DNA of 64,000 nucleotides from Warburgia ugandensis (GCA_035236585.1 CP141136.1:50981136-51045135), one strand, 5' to 3'; counted from the stretch's first letter, positions 23,011 through 35,769 are shown. The notes: generated by a model from the letters alone, not told the origin. Program-made: numbers and translations.

Positions 23011-23395
23011 CAGGTCTTGGGATGTTTTTCGGCCAGGAATTCCGGCTGGAAAATGGCTGGAAATGCTAGATCCAGCATGGATCTAGCCTGAAAGGTGGAG
23101 GAACCAAAGAATGGAGGTAAGGACATCTTACCTAGGCAGCCTGGGGAGTGCCCATTGCCGGTGATAGAGCCCCATTTCACGCTAGACCTTCCTGCTGGCC
23201 GAAAAACTCGAAGAAAGGGGGAAAACCCTATGGCCAGACCAGAAAGGAGAAAGAGCATGGAGAAAAATGGCAATGGCTGGCCTGACTTGGGCCTGGCCAT
23301 TGCCGAAAAACACAGAAAGATGGGTTTCCGGTTTTTGCCGAAAACCTAGTACAAAAATGCCGGAAAACTCGTGTTTTTGAGAGGGGTAGATGGGG

Positions 23396-23408
23396 CTTTT
23401 TATATCCC
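23396..23408 (-). promoter_or_regulatory. TATA box of F1 LTR
   Basis: Minus strand GGGATATAAAAAG, followed by a C-rich block. The sister LTR has CTATAAAAAGCCCC at 38651. This is the likely RNA polymerase II start region of the element, placing the U3/R border about 30 bases further. Confidence 0.65.
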
Positions 23409-24363
23409 TGCTATGGCGGTGCCGCCCTTGGCGGTGGCAGATCCCTCTAGAAAAATCGGGATCGAGGGTTTCTGGAGGGCTTTAGAGGTTGAAGACGACA
23501 GGGGGTGCCGTTATCAAAATGGCCCCCTGCATTTTTCTGTTTAAATTTCAGAAATACCCCTATCTTTAAACGGCTGTACCTTCTTCATACGAACTCCGTT
23601 TTGGGTGATTTTTAAGGTGTTGGATTCTATTTTTTGAGTAGAATCTAATGGTACCAAGTTTTCTCAAAAATTCCTTCATTTAGTATTTTAAATAAAATCA
23701 AACACTTAACATAGTCCATTTCCCATAGAATGTCCAGTTTTTGTTAAAAGTAGTGTAAATTGCTTGGGCATTACACTTTGAGGGCTTCATTAGCTAGGCT
23801 GCATGGCTAGCTTAGAAGGCTGTCTCATCTTTTGGCTTCAAGTTCAATCCCTTGGCTTGAGTGCCCTGAATGGTGTGGCTTGAATTCCTTAGCTTGTCCT
23901 CTTCTTCATGGCTTTAATATGGCTAAGTGGCTTAAGTGCAATCCATTGCAAAGGTGGTGGAAATGTATGGTTTGCTTCATGGATCCACTTTAGCCACCTT
24001 TGACTCCTTTAATTACTTCCATTACTTGATGATGACCTTGATCTGATGTTGGATTGATGATCTTTAGGTCTAGACTCAATCTTTTGATCTTGATCTTCTA
24101 ATCTCATTCCGATCGATCTCTACTGTCGGATCACCATCTTAACTCCTACAAAAGTTGAAAATTATAATTAAACCTAGAAAATAGTATTAATGACACAATT
24201 ACCTTGGATTAACCTTTGGACTTACAAAATAATTTTTTTTTGCATCATTAGGTCTAAAATGCATTTGTTACAAAATTTGGTCAAAAACCCTAATTTACCC
24301 CTGTAAGTTATAATACATGGATAACTAATTGGGTGTTTTTTATGTAAAATTAGAGACTTATAA

Positions 24364-26974
24364 TTGTTGAGAGTGATCTCTCACCCTCTATTTCTCCAAG
24401 GTATAGCTCTAAAGTCTTGGAAAGTAAGAGATAACACTCCCATTCACGTCATCCCTATTTGTAATTTTTTTGAGGTGGAATTCCTTTGAATGGATGGTTA
24501 AGATCTATGAGAGGGTGGAAGGAAGAATGGTTGAGATAAAGAATGGAAGGATATAAGAATGATTACAAGGGGAGGGGGAGCATGGAATTTAAAAGAGGAA
24601 GGAGTTGGACATGGAATGGCAATTAGAATAAGTGGAGATGAGGTAGAGTGGAAAGAGACAAGGGTAAGCAGTGAAGGAGATGAGCTAGGAAGGGAGGAGA
24701 AAGAAGGGAAGGGAGAAAATGAAGAAAAAGATGTGGTTATGGAAAGGCATAAGGGGGGGATGTATGGAACTCACTAGATATGTGTGTAAGAAGTTCATAT
24801 AGTCCTAAACGAATGTGTACCTTAGGATTGAATTGGATGGTGAAAATCTTTACTTGTTACAGTTTTACCTTGAATTCTCATGGAGTTGGTGGTGGCTAAT
24901 GTTTATGGATTTTCTCTACTTGATTCCTAGAATTTAGATAATCTTTACTCTAGCTTGAGCGGATGAAATTCTGTTGATGTTTTCTTATCCAAAAATATCT
25001 TCTTTAAGGGCTCTTTTTCTCTCTATCATTGGATTAGAATACCTTAGAGTGAATGACCTCGATTCCTTTGAGATTTTCTTACCCACCCTATATTTCTTCT
25101 TCCTTTTCTCCATCCCACCATTATTTTCTCCAACCACTAAGATTTAAGGAGGGTGGGAACTCTCCCCTTTGTAAAAGATGTTATCTTCCTTAAAAATAGG
25201 TGGGCAGCCAGCTAAAAATTTCTCCTCAAATGGGGCTTTGGTCTGGTCCTTATTACAATCTGTCTTCTCATTGGTCCATTCTAGATTGACTAAATTCTCA
25301 TTGGTAGGTTAGGAATTGGATGAATAAGGATAGATCTTGGCCTCTAGATTCTTGAAAAGTAAGATCATTTTCATCCATAGCTTTCTTGTACAGTGTCCCT
25401 AGCCTCTTCTCCTTTATCTTCTCCAATTTTATTTCCTATTTTTCTCATGTAAAATGATGTGATTGAGTGTGATGCACCACCTTACATTAAAAAAATTGTG
25501 TGGCTCTTACGTGGTCCCATCTTGTAGTTAAGTAATAGGGAGAGTGATTTGACAAAGTTTTCATACATGTTCCTATTTTTTTACTTGTTTTATTTATGAA
25601 AAGCTCTCATTATATTTTATTTCAATGTATGTGATTTGAGCTTCCCATAGAAGCTTCCAAAGGTGGAGGTGTTTTGCATGCATGAGAAGTTTGGGCACCA
25701 ACTTTTGATATGAGGACCCTTTTTATGGCGGATAAGGTTCATATTTGACTTAGGGTTTCAAATATCTCTAATTTGCTAACAATCCCCAAAATATTTTAAT
25801 TCTACTTGACTTCATGATTTATGATATGGGGGCTCATGATGTAGCTTAGACTCTAAGCTTGCTCTTTTAGGGTTTTTGTTGCAAAAAATATCATTTTTTC
25901 TCACTTGTACCTTGCACTTACAAAACATATAATTAACCCTTATTTGTGATATTTAAGTTATTCTGGTGCTAAAACCTACTAAATCAAGAAGTATTTGTCT
26001 AATATTTCTATAATATATCAAATACAAGTAGATTTAAATTTTACTACTCCTAAAGCAAACTACAAAAAACGATCTAAAAATAATCCTAACCACTTTTATA
26101 GGTGTCGTGTTATTCATTTAGCATATGTAGAAAGCCTTTAAACCCTTAATGGACAAGTTGTAGTTTTGTAAGTGTTTCTAGAAATGTTACCTATAAACAT
26201 TTCAAAATTTTTTATGAATGTCCTCTATTTCCCTTAAAGATTTTTCTTTCATTCATTAAATTCCTAACATTAGAATGCTAATAAAAATTACCAATGGTTC
26301 AAAAGTCTACCCTTATGCTAGTGATACCACATTATTCATTAGCCTCAAAATGTGAGTGTAGGAATAGAGCCCATATACATAATTATTAGTTTCTACATAA
26401 GTTATACCCTAAATTACCATCCAAAAGTATGTTTTGACTTCAAATCTCATTGGATATATCTTTCACTTAGAAAGAAGTTACTTAGAGGTAAATCTCTCTT
26501 CAATATGTGATTAGAATAATGTTTACCAAGCCAAATCCTCACATATTTCATACTAAGGAATGATAACTTAGAAAAATCTGATAATGGTCTCATAGAAAGG
26601 ATATCAACTAGTAAAAATGTTATACTCTACCAAAATGCCTCCGCATTGATAACCATATCCAAGCCATACTACTCCTAAGATCAACTAGGCCTTTTAATAG
26701 GACAAAACATGGGCTTAGGATGATGTTATCAAAGAAATGGTATAATTGTCAATAAAAGTGTTTTGACAAATACATAAAAGTCTTCTATTAGTATATTCAC
26801 AATTCTCTTTTCTAAGAGCTCATATCTACTAAAGAAAATATTGAATTTATATATTACCCTCAAAAAGAAGATTGGCTCTATACTCACATGGGTTATAAGT
26901 CTCTACAAATCTTCTTCAAGATCTTGAAGTTACACTTACCTTTTAACCTAAACTATATCTACGACTATTTTTTG
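24364..26974 (-). other. Element A 3' untranslated region, second part
   Basis: Long AT-rich stretch without protein similarity. The part at 26890-26945 ('cttcttcaagatcttgaagttacactta') resembles 14990-15030 of element B's 3' region in the same orientation, and integrase relics follow on the same strand. This supports its reading as A's 3' noncoding region, continuous with 5056-6336 before B inserted. About 24364-25850 holds nothing else that I can name. Confidence 0.45.
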
Positions 26975-28675
26975 CAATGAATATGTTGTGCATAAATTTT
27001 CATGGAATACTATAGAAAATGGATAAAATAGTTAACTAATTGTATACAAATCATTAATAAGTGAAAGCTCACAAATATTTTGAATATTCAAAAAATCGAA
27101 CTTCTCATCCTTGTAAAGAAACTTTTCATATAATTTTTGAAATTTTCACTTTTTTACTTTTTTTAAATAAATTCAAAAGAAAGTACTAAAAATGAACTAA
27201 AAAGAATTTAGGACACATAAAAACTTAAATACCCTACACCTAGACTTAAATTAAACATTGTTAATGTTGCCACAAAAATACAAATAGTTGATGCAAATGC
27301 AAACTAATATAACTCTACTATTTCTACACTATGATACAAGTGACTTGTTGTGGATTTAGTCTTGATAAATAGGCTCCTCTAGTGGGATCTCCTCCTCTTC
27401 ATTAGGGATTCTCACCTTGAAATATAGTTTCAATTTCTTGCAATTAACTTTGGAAAGTTTGCCATCTTTCTCAACCTCGATGGCCACAGGAGGATAGATA
27501 GTTCTTATAATATATGGAGTGGTCCATCAAGGGCATAACTTTCTTAGAAAGAGATGTAGACAAGAATTATAGAGCTAGACCTTTTGACCTAGTTCAAACA
27601 TTTAACACGTAATGGTTTTGTCATGAACCACTTCATACGATCTTGTACCTTTTGGCACTAGAGCATGCATTTCTCCTAAATTCTTACAACTCATGGATTT
27701 GGAACTTCCCATGGGACATAGCATGGTCATGGTCAAAGTTGATATGCTTGATTGTCCAATAGACATGACCTTGTGTTCTAGCTTGTACAATGAATATTCC
27801 TAGTTTAATTTTTCATGGAATACTTTAGAGAAAGAATAAATTACTAAACTAATAGTCTACAAAATATTATAAGCTAAAGCTAAAAAATATACTGAATATT
27901 CAAAAAATCCAAATTCTCACCCTTGTAAAGGAACTTTTCATAAATTATTTGAAATCTTTTTATAAATAAATTCAAAATAAAAGGACTAAAAATTAAATAA
28001 AAATAAATTTGGACACATCAAAATTTAAATACCTATGCCTAGACTTAAATTAAACATTATCCTTAAAATGTTAGACAATAAAAGCATGGACAAATGAAAT
28101 ACTAAGTAAAGAGAGAAGGGTTGGAAGGATAGTACATGCACTCTAGTGATGGTGCATGGACATGTTTATGTGGCCACAAAAATACAAATAGATGATGCAA
28201 ATGCAAACTACTACAACTCTACTATTTCTACCCTAAATACAAGTGACCTGTTGTGGATTTAGTCCTGATAAACAAGCTCCTCTAGTGGGAGTTCCCCCTC
28301 TTCATTAGGAATTCTCACCTTGAAATATGGTTTTAATTGCTTCCCATTGCCTATGGAAAGTTTGCCATCTTTCTCAATCTCGATGGCCATAAGAGGATAG
28401 ATAGTTCTTTTAATATATGGACTAATCCATCAAGAGCATAAATTTCTTGGAAATTGATGTAGACAAGAACTATGGTGCAAGACCTTCTAACAATTTTATG
28501 CATCATGGTTTTATCATGAACCATCTTCATATGATCTTGTAGCTTTTGGTACTATCACATGCATCTCTCCTAAGTTCATCCAACTATGAAAGTTGGAACT
28601 TCCTCTAGGACATAGATTGGTCATGGTCAAAGTTGATCTGTTTGATTGACCAATAAACTTTGTCCTCCAGCTCAA
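26975..28675 (-). repeat. Tandem duplication of ~0.8-0.9 kb in element A
   Basis: Unit 1 is 26975-27788 and unit 2 is 27789-28675. They align from 'caatgaatat...ttttcatggaatact' through 'ttcaaaaaat', the 'cctagacttaaattaaacatt' motif, the integrase tail and 'atagacatgacctt/ataaactttgtcct'. Unit 2 has an extra ~110 bases (28060-28170), which accounts for most of the length difference. The two units carry independent substitutions, so the duplication is old. Confidence 0.8.
27370..27800 (-). pseudogene. Integrase C-terminus (GPY/F-like), copy 1, element A
   Basis: The minus-strand translation across stops shows the end of Athila/Tat integrase: ..KLEHKVYWTIKHINFD.. (27790-27740), then a basic helix region, then ..QLYNSCLHLFLRKL..PYIIRTIYPPVAIEV (27575-27490) and ..GKLSKVNCKKLKLYF. 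These correspond to the LYNSRLxLFPGKLxSRWxGPF..xxVNGQRLKxY module that follows the catalytic core in this clade. Broken frame; no catalytic residues in this part. Confidence 0.7.
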
Positions 28676-28700
28676 TAGGCAAATGACAAGCCATCCCAAA
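28262..28700 (-). pseudogene. Integrase C-terminus (GPY/F-like), copy 2, element A
   Basis: Same module as at 27370-27800, reached again in the second duplication unit. Minus strand 28690-28640 corresponds to the pre-helix LEx-K-FIGQSN-like part. 28480-28390 corresponds to the GPY/F-like part and 28370-28300 to the KLSIGNGKQLKPYF-like tail. Stops interrupt it. It ends at about 28800, where element C is inserted, so the core of A's integrase is not in the window. Confidence 0.6.
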
Positions 28701-29780
28701 AACTAAACGATATGAATACAGACTAATAGAGGTCTTTTATGTTGTTCTATAAGCCTAGAGTTCATTATTTAGTCACAGCAACCAATAATTTCTAATAAGG
28801 TTGATAAGTGCCTAATTTTGCATAAAAACCACCCAATTAGTCACCCATGTGTTATAACGTATAGGGATAAATTAGGGTAATTACTGAAAATTTTGATATT
28901 TTCTAGGTCCAAAACATAATTTGAGGTAATTGTGTGATTAATTATATTTTCTAGGATTTTATTAGAGTTTTTAACTTTTTGTAGAAAGCGAGATGATGAT
29001 CCGATCACTGAGATTGATTGAGAGGAAATTAGAAGATCAAGTCCAAGTTTAAAAGACATCAATCCAACATTAGAGCAAGGTCAAAAACAAGCAATGGACG
29101 CAATTAAAGGAACCAAAGATGGCAAAAGTTGGCCCATCATAAGCCATGCAAAGTCCACCACCTTTGCATGAGTTTGACTTAAGCCACTTAGCCATAATCA
29201 AGCCATGAAGAAACTAAACCAAGAGAGTGATCTAAGCGATCCATGAAGGCAAGACAATGGAACCCTCAAAGTTAACCATCAAAGCCACATGAGCTAAGCT
29301 AAATGGAAGGCCATGATTGGTGAAGAATTTGATGAATTATCCTTGGGATTTGTGGGGATATTATGAAGAGAATTAAAGGAAAATTCACTAGGATAAGGTG
29401 GCAAGTGAACCAATAGGAAGAGACCCTTCTATTTTTCATCTTTTTCCCACTTTCCACTTCATCCCTAAGATGCACCATGAATTTCACTCTCAATTCAAGA
29501 TTCCTACCTTTCTAAGACTCATCCACCATAAACTCCCATTCAAACCACCCAACCAATCCCAAATTCTTAAGAAATCACTTAGCCAATCAATCCCCATGTC
29601 ACCTCACTTTCTTAAATTTTCTTAGCACTCTCTTTCTTCCCATCTTCTTATCTCTTACTTAATTCATCACTATCCATCCAATTTCCATAATTTAAGGCCC
29701 TTAATGATTTTTGAAAGGGAGAGATACCTCTTCCTTAATAAACAGTGTCGTCACCATCAATGTATTGCAAAGGTAGCCGG

Positions 29781-32282
29781 TGATGACCCGGGTTTTCACA
29801 TGCATTTTTAAATGCATAACTAATTTCTAATGTAGAGTCGGGCCTTGTTTGAAAAACAATGCAATGCAGGGGAAGAAATTTTTTCTTTTAGCATTTTGAA
29901 AACCCTGAGTGTCATTTACTTCGAAGAAAAAAAATGTTTACTCAAAATACAATAATATGTATCGCAGATCCATCTAGTCACAGCTCACAGTCCAACTCTA
30001 CAATGTACATATACATGTCTCAAAATAATAAATTATATACTTACATTTGTGTTTGTCTTTATCTTCACCCACTTGATCGTAGCACTAAAACTTCTTGATA
30101 CTTCTTCTATTCCTAATTGAGATGACTTGTAAAAATAGTATATTGGGTTGAGTATTCCTCATACTCAGTAGGTGAATCTGATACTACTATTTTGAAAACA
30201 TGGCATGCAACATGCATAATTTCAAGAGGAATCTTTTAAATAATAAAATCATCCAATTTATGCAAACGTGGGTATTCATGCGTAAATCACTTGCTCATTA
30301 TATTTTTCCAAATAATGGAATTTTCCATAGAAAACCATCAATCAATAATATAATCATTACGAAAATCTTAAAATAGTGATTAATCAAACCAGATACTAGA
30401 ATCTCAACCCAACAACAGATATCATACACATGGGTTTCTTGACCAACACATTAAGCCAACTGGTCATGAGTACTCGTCTAAGACCATTTCAATACACTAT
30501 GCATGGTGATATCAAAAATGAAAATCATAGGGCCCACTATGCTCACGACTAGAACCTATTCTTAAATCGTGTGTCTTTAGTATTTAGAGACTAGCCACCA
30601 CAGTCTCCACGGTCAACTATGGATACATCTAAAAAAGGGTACTGTGAATACCTCTAGTGGTAGTCTCAATACCACAACAAACGAGAAAGGGACAAGTGCC
30701 ACTTTGGGCAATGATACCTATCACCTTTGGTGGTTAGAGGCCGGGAGGCCAACCTCATACACAATCAACCTCTTAGCATAGTGTCCACTAGGCTCATTAG
30801 CCTGAAAAAGATATATATATATACATATAATCCAATTCTCAATAATCATAAATCATGCAATTTATTTTCAAAGCATACGAGTAATGCATATAAAACTGTT
30901 TCATTGTTCAAGATTAGAAATGAACTATGAAAGATACCATATCTCAATATCATTTCAAAAGCATACTAAATACAAATATATTCATGGAGATCATTTAGAT
31001 TTGGAATGCAGCTGAAAACTTAGTAGCATCAAACTACCTACCTCGATGTCTTTTGGATTGCATTTCTCTTCAATTCAAATCCTGGATCACCTTTGTGCAG
31101 TCATGGATATTATTTGGAAATAAGAATCTAAATATTATTTCCCATTCTTTATAGATCATCAGTTATACATACAGATCAATGACTAGATCTATTCTTTAGG
31201 TTATATATCATTGATTAGTATATCTCCAAGCTAGATCTCACTTATATTGTATATTTAGGTCTGTGTCATTAATACGAGCACAACAGACTTTTTGGATTGT
31301 TAATCGGAGTTATATAGCCTTCTTAATTACAGTTTTAGTGTTTCAGATCAAATAACGATCTAGATTTGATCTCTAGATCTGGAATGCAACAAGGTCGATC
31401 TTGTGCATCATGGTTCCTAGGATGTACTTGCATCCCAGTTGAACTGAGATCGCACCTGCACACGCTTGAAGGACGCTCCAAAGCACGTTCCTGTCATGTG
31501 TTACAAGAAAGCGTCTCATAGATGGTGAAAGGCTGGAAAGTGAGAATAGATCCAGTCCAATCCCATCTAATACTTGCCAAAAAATGGAAAGGAATGGAGG
31601 AAAGGAGAAGGGTACCTACCCTATTAAGCCGAAGAAGAGAAAGTAGGGTTTTCTGGTGATGCAAGGTAATGAATTGTGCCCGAACCCTAGACTCTAGAGT
31701 GGTGCAATGGGAGGAGGAGGAGGAGGAAAGGGGAGATGGGGGTTTTATAGAGGAGGGAGGTGGTGCCATCCCGTGGCGGTGTCTCCATTCTTTCTAGTGT
31801 TGCAGAGGAAGACCAGGGAAGGATGGAAGGCACCTACCATTTTTCCTGGTGCCAATGCGACAACACGAAGTCGACATGGGGCGCAAATGCAGGTGATGCA
31901 TCGGTGACACGATGGTGATGGAGGGCTGACATGGAAGATGATGTAAAGCGGGTGCCATTAACAAAACAGCCGCATGCATTTTTTCTTTTAATTATTGAAA
32001 TACCCTTCATCTTCCAATGCTCATAACTTTGTCATCTGAACTCCTTTATTAGTGTTCTTTGAGTCATTGAATTCCATTTTTTAAGTAGAATATAATTATA
32101 TAGATATTTCCAACTAATTCTTACATCAAAAATTTAAAATTAATAAAACATTTATCCACCTATCCAATTCAATTATTTTCTAAAATAAATAAGATATAAC
32201 AATTCCATTGATTATAAATACTATGATAGATTGTAATTGGAAGAGGGTTACTAAAAGAACTTAAAAATTTTGGGTCATTACA
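29781..32282 (-). mobile_element. F3 solo LTR (2.5 kb)
   Basis: In its own orientation it runs TGTAATGACCC to GGGTCATCA and is colinear with the plus-strand F3 LTR at 1275-4282. TATA box near 31740-31752 (minus: CCTCTATAAAACCCC). Removing it restores the LTR of C, which at 59190-59220 is uninterrupted ('ccaaaggctattacctttcc'). A target-site duplication is not obvious (GCCGG against CTGCC), so the flanks have mutated or the ends are off by a few bases. Open frames at 31494-31979 lie in its GC-rich part and are not genes. Confidence 0.8.
30126..31041 (-). other. Putative leader intron in the F3 solo LTR
   Basis: Minus strand: donor CGAG|GTAGGTAGTTTGATG at 31044-31027 and acceptor TATTTTTACAAG ending at 30126, with TACTCAACC about 20 bases before it. 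Length 916. The acceptor has CAAG where the F1 copies have CAG, so it may be damaged. Confidence 0.28.
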
Positions 32283-33519
32283 CTGCCACCTTTCCATCCT
32301 TTAAAAACCTAGCTTCTCACCCATCCTAGCCATCCAATTTCCCTTGTTATCATCCCCTCCATACATCTATCTTAGGTTACTTTAGAAAATACAGGAGAAA
32401 AGTTATAAAAGAGCATAAAAAACCAAGGATTGGGGTTCTCTCTTCAAGAAGAAAAAGATGCCTCCTCTACCTTGGTTGGGACATCTTTTTCCTTCACTTG
32501 TTTTTCCTCTTATTTGCTTCTCCTTTGGGTGGTTGTTCTTCTTTCCCATGGTAGGACCACATCTGTCCTAGTGTCCCACGTCTCTCACTTGCATGCATTC
32601 TCTGATGCTTGCATGTTAAATCCCAGTTTGGTCTTCTTTATCTTTCTTTGTGGCTTTTTTTGGTTTGTTTATGTTCCTTGTAACCTTGTTTGTGACACCT
32701 CGGGTTTTCTAAATCTTTTTCAATTACATATAGTAGTAGTAGTAAAAAGAGTAATTTCATAAAATAGGCGGGATTCCTAAAATGAAACTCAAAATTAAAT
32801 TATTATTTTTTTGTAACGTCAAGGAAAAATACTCAACAAAGAAAACCTCGGAGTCATTTACACCCAAAACTTCAATGCTGAACAAAATCACTTTTAGACA
32901 CTTTGAGCATGCTCAATTGTAAAACCACGAGAAATTATGCAAACCGTAAAGAGACGATGACAATAAAAAAATCCCAAAGCGCCAGGGTCCATCCAAAATC
33001 ACCACACCATCCATGTGTAAGTATATGCACACTATACAGTGGTATGGGTCTAATCTATCAAAATATACAAACATCTAGGTAGAGTCCTAAAAGTCCAATA
33101 AAGTTCAAAGACATACACTACTGTGTCTCTGAATACAAAAAGTATATGGTCCTCAGGTCCTCATCCAGATCCACGCTAGTCCACTTGCTTCCCTCTTTGT
33201 TTGTCACGCTCCAACTTTGAGGCATTACAAAACAAAGCAATGCCTTAGCAAGCTATGCTTGTGTAGGTGATTCACATTTAATAATAAATATAAATGAAAC
33301 CAAGAGGCACTAAGTATCATAATCATGGAAAAATCTCATAAGACAAAGTATCTAAGGCATGTGAACCCCCAATATCCCTATTGAATAATTCGAGAAATCA
33401 TGCGCTAAGCAAAATCATATCAATCTGAATATCATATGTCATGATCATGGGAAGCTATACACAATTAAGTCATATCAGTGCCTCAACTGCACTCACAACA
33501 ATGGCAATGAGTACTCATT

Positions 33520-33773
33520 CTAACCCTGGGTCCCTCATGCACAGCCCGCATTAGTCTATTCCCTGACAGAAGCTTGTCAGCCCAAACTACTAGCCCGCCC
33601 TCAAATCGGTACAAGACTCGGCTTACCCCACTTTACCGGATACAATCTAACCCTAGGTCCCTCACGTGCAGCCCACATCAGTCTATTTCCCAACGGAAGC
33701 CTGTCAACCTAAACTACTGGCCCACCCTTAAATCAGTATAAGACCTGGCTTACCCTACTTCACCCGATGCTCT
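33520..33773. repeat. 127-bp tandem duplication in F4 LTR
   Basis: Unit 1 at 33520-33646 and unit 2 at 33647-33773, both starting CTAACCCT(G/A)GGTCCCTCA and sharing 'gcccaaactac' and 'ggcttaccc'. About 80-85% identical by eye. Confidence 0.85.
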
Positions 33774-35464
33774 CAATCCAAGTCTAGGATAGAGTGTAAT
33801 CTATCACACATCAAAATCATAGGTAACTATGTAATAAAATATCATAATAAGAAATATGAAGTATTAAACACATACAACAAGGAAAGGTAGTACATAAGAC
33901 ATATGCCTCAAGAATTTTAGATAAGTCACAATCAATGAAAGTAAGAGTGAAATCCCAAATGTGATCACCTGCATCAATAATTGCGATACTCTAATCAGGC
34001 ATGTAGATAACGTCACATCATGTGCCCTGACCTACCTATCACATTATAAGCCATGGGTCACGTGGTGTTCTCACATCTCAAATAGACATCCCCAAGTGAT
34101 AACTTTCTTGATTTGATGGTTAATCCTAGGTTAGTGGCTTAGATCACCTATTTAACCCTTCATTAGGGAAATCTAGAGCTAGATGTTAGTCTTTCTAACA
34201 TCTATCATTATATTCCATCATTGATTGTTGATCCTACCCATTTTTATCATGATCCATTAAATTTCTATTTTGTTTAGTGATTCACACGTGTCTTTATGAC
34301 CGCTTGTCGATTTGATAGTCAGATCACTCTTTGATTAGCACCTCCTAAGACACCTATTTAGTTCGATAGTCAAGATCATTTTTCTTGGTGATCCAGTGAG
34401 ATCTTCCCTTCCAACCCCTAGATCATTTCATGTTTGATGTATACAACCCAAGTCTAAGGCCTGATCATACATTGATTAGCTGGATCTAAGTTATCTAATA
34501 GTATTTTGTAGTTTAACTATTTAAAAGTTACTCCAAACTAGGTTTTTATCTTAAATCTAGGTCTGCGTCATCGAGACAATCACAATGCTTCTTTCAGATC
34601 GTGATTTGGACATTTGTATCCCCCAGAATCACACTTTTTATGAATGGACGGTCAGAAGAACACAAAATCAGGAAAAGGAGCCCATCGCATGTGCGGCCCG
34701 TGCGCTGTACATGTGTTATCCTCGTGCACAGGCATACAACACTCATGTGCTGCACTACATGCATCCCATTTGTGTGCGCGTACGTGTATGCTGCACTCGT
34801 GTCGTGTGCATGGCACACGGCGTGGTGCACACACGTGCATACCACGTGGCACATACATGTCGCACCACGCGTCATGCTTGGTCGTGCACCGTGTCGAAGC
34901 GTGGAACGAGGGTGTCGTGCATGGGCTCACCACTCGACTTCACTTGCCGGTCTCTATTGGCAGGGACAGTGATTGGACTAGTTCGCCATCGCCGGAGACC
35001 ACAGGTGCCCCATTTTTTGCTATTTTACACCATTTTGTTCAGTTTTTCTAGTACATTTTATTTTCAAACTCCATTTTAGGAAATTCCTTTGTCATCTGCC
35101 ATTTTTACACGACTTTTACCATGCTCCTAAAAACCCTCATCTTACTATTTTCTTGGTTTTTTGGTGTCCCTAGCCATCCAATTACCATGAAAACTCATGG
35201 GTTTGTTCCTTGCATCATCATGTACAAGATAAATGGTTTAGATCATCATCTGACACCATCTCATCAACTTATTTCAATGATATCAGTAAGGCCTAAAACT
35301 TATAGGAAAATAGCAAGTCCATGCCATTTCCCGGTGAAATAAGGTAACTAATCTTCAGAAAAGAGAGGGGAATAGAGGGGACAATCCTACCTTGGTTTGG
35401 ATAGCCAGAGGGGGAGAGCTTCGTCGTGTGAGGCGGTATAGTTGCTGGTGATGGATGTCGCCGG

Positions 35465-35769
35465 AGATGGCCATCGCCGATGGCTCATACAACTAGTGTT
35501 ATGAGAAAATGAGAGGGGTAGGTGCATTTAAGGCACCCCCCTCTTAAATGCATTGTGATGCCTATCTTGTCATGGACGGCTATGATGACTATGTGGGCCC
35601 CGCTTGTGAATTGATAGAGATGGCCATCACCGATGGGTCATACAACTAGTGTTACAGGAAAATGAGAAGGGTAGGTGCATTTAAAGCACCCCCCTCTTAA
35701 ATGCGTTGTGATGCTTATCCTGTCATGGACGACTATGATGACTATGTGGGCCCTACTTGTGAATTGACG
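35465..35769. repeat. 153-bp tandem duplication in F4 LTR
   Basis: Unit 1 at 35465-35617 and unit 2 at 35618-35769. Both contain AGATGGCCATC, 'tcatacaactagtgtta', 'gcacccccctcttaaatg' and 'gtgaattga'. More than 90% identical by eye, so younger than the 127-bp duplication. Confidence 0.9.

Larger units (their letters stand above)
21002..23775 (-). mobile_element. F1 solo LTR with target-site duplication (2.77 kb)
   Basis: In its own orientation it runs TGTAATGCCC to GTCGTCACA and is flanked by a perfect 5-bp duplication CTTTG (20997-21001 and 23776-23780). It matches the plus-strand LTR at 38276-41029 over its length. It contains a TATA box (23396-23408), a GC-rich downstream region with a repeated CGTGCATCCTGG word, donor- and acceptor-like sites (see the putative intron) and the conserved U5 block. 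No primer-binding site adjoins, so it is a solo LTR. Open frames at 22533-23349 on both strands lie in its GC-rich part and are not supported as genes. Confidence 0.92.
6337..24363 (-). mobile_element. Element B: internally deleted Athila-like gypsy element
   Basis: Two LTR copies in the same orientation bound an internal region with a primer-binding site, gag and protease remnants. The LTRs begin (plus-strand view) at 6337 and 18950 with near-identical 'attttaagttaaactca' sequence. Going from protease (about 15500) towards the 3' LTR one reaches 3' untranslated sequence directly, so reverse transcriptase, RNase H and integrase are missing. Candidate target-site duplication is TTGTT, at about 6333-6337 and 24364-24368, if one T was lost at the left junction. 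The element is interrupted by a plastid mosaic in the 3' LTR and a solo LTR in the 5' LTR. Confidence 0.7.
18950..24363 (-). repeat. Element B 5' LTR (about 2.6 kb once the solo LTR is removed)
   Basis: 18950-21001 and 23781-24363 form one LTR. Its inner end (plus-strand view) starts TGATTTTAAG and its outer end finishes ..ACTTATAA, a mutated form of the ..ACTTATCA end seen as TGATAAGT at 28802 in element C. The body matches the 3' LTR of B and, inverted, the LTRs of C. Low-complexity GGAAAG-rich tract at 20575-20720. No gene. Confidence 0.75.

Noticed and set aside
22533..23300. Open frames of 178 codons (+) and 192 codons (-) plus smaller ones
   Set aside because: They overlap on both strands in the GC-rich, stop-poor part of the F1 solo LTR, which recurs at 38276-41029 without conserving the frames. 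No domain is recognisable.
24559..24777. 72-codon Glu/Gly-rich frame
   Set aside because: It is a purine-rich low-complexity tract in the element A 3' region.
33520..33773. Possible CRISPR-like or satellite array
   Set aside because: Only two tandem copies, in a plant LTR; a simple duplication explains it.
34585..35079. Open frames of 164, 135, 123 and 93 codons in several frames
   Set aside because: Simultaneous openness in most frames reflects GTGCA/TGCAC-rich composition inside the F4 solo LTR, not coding.
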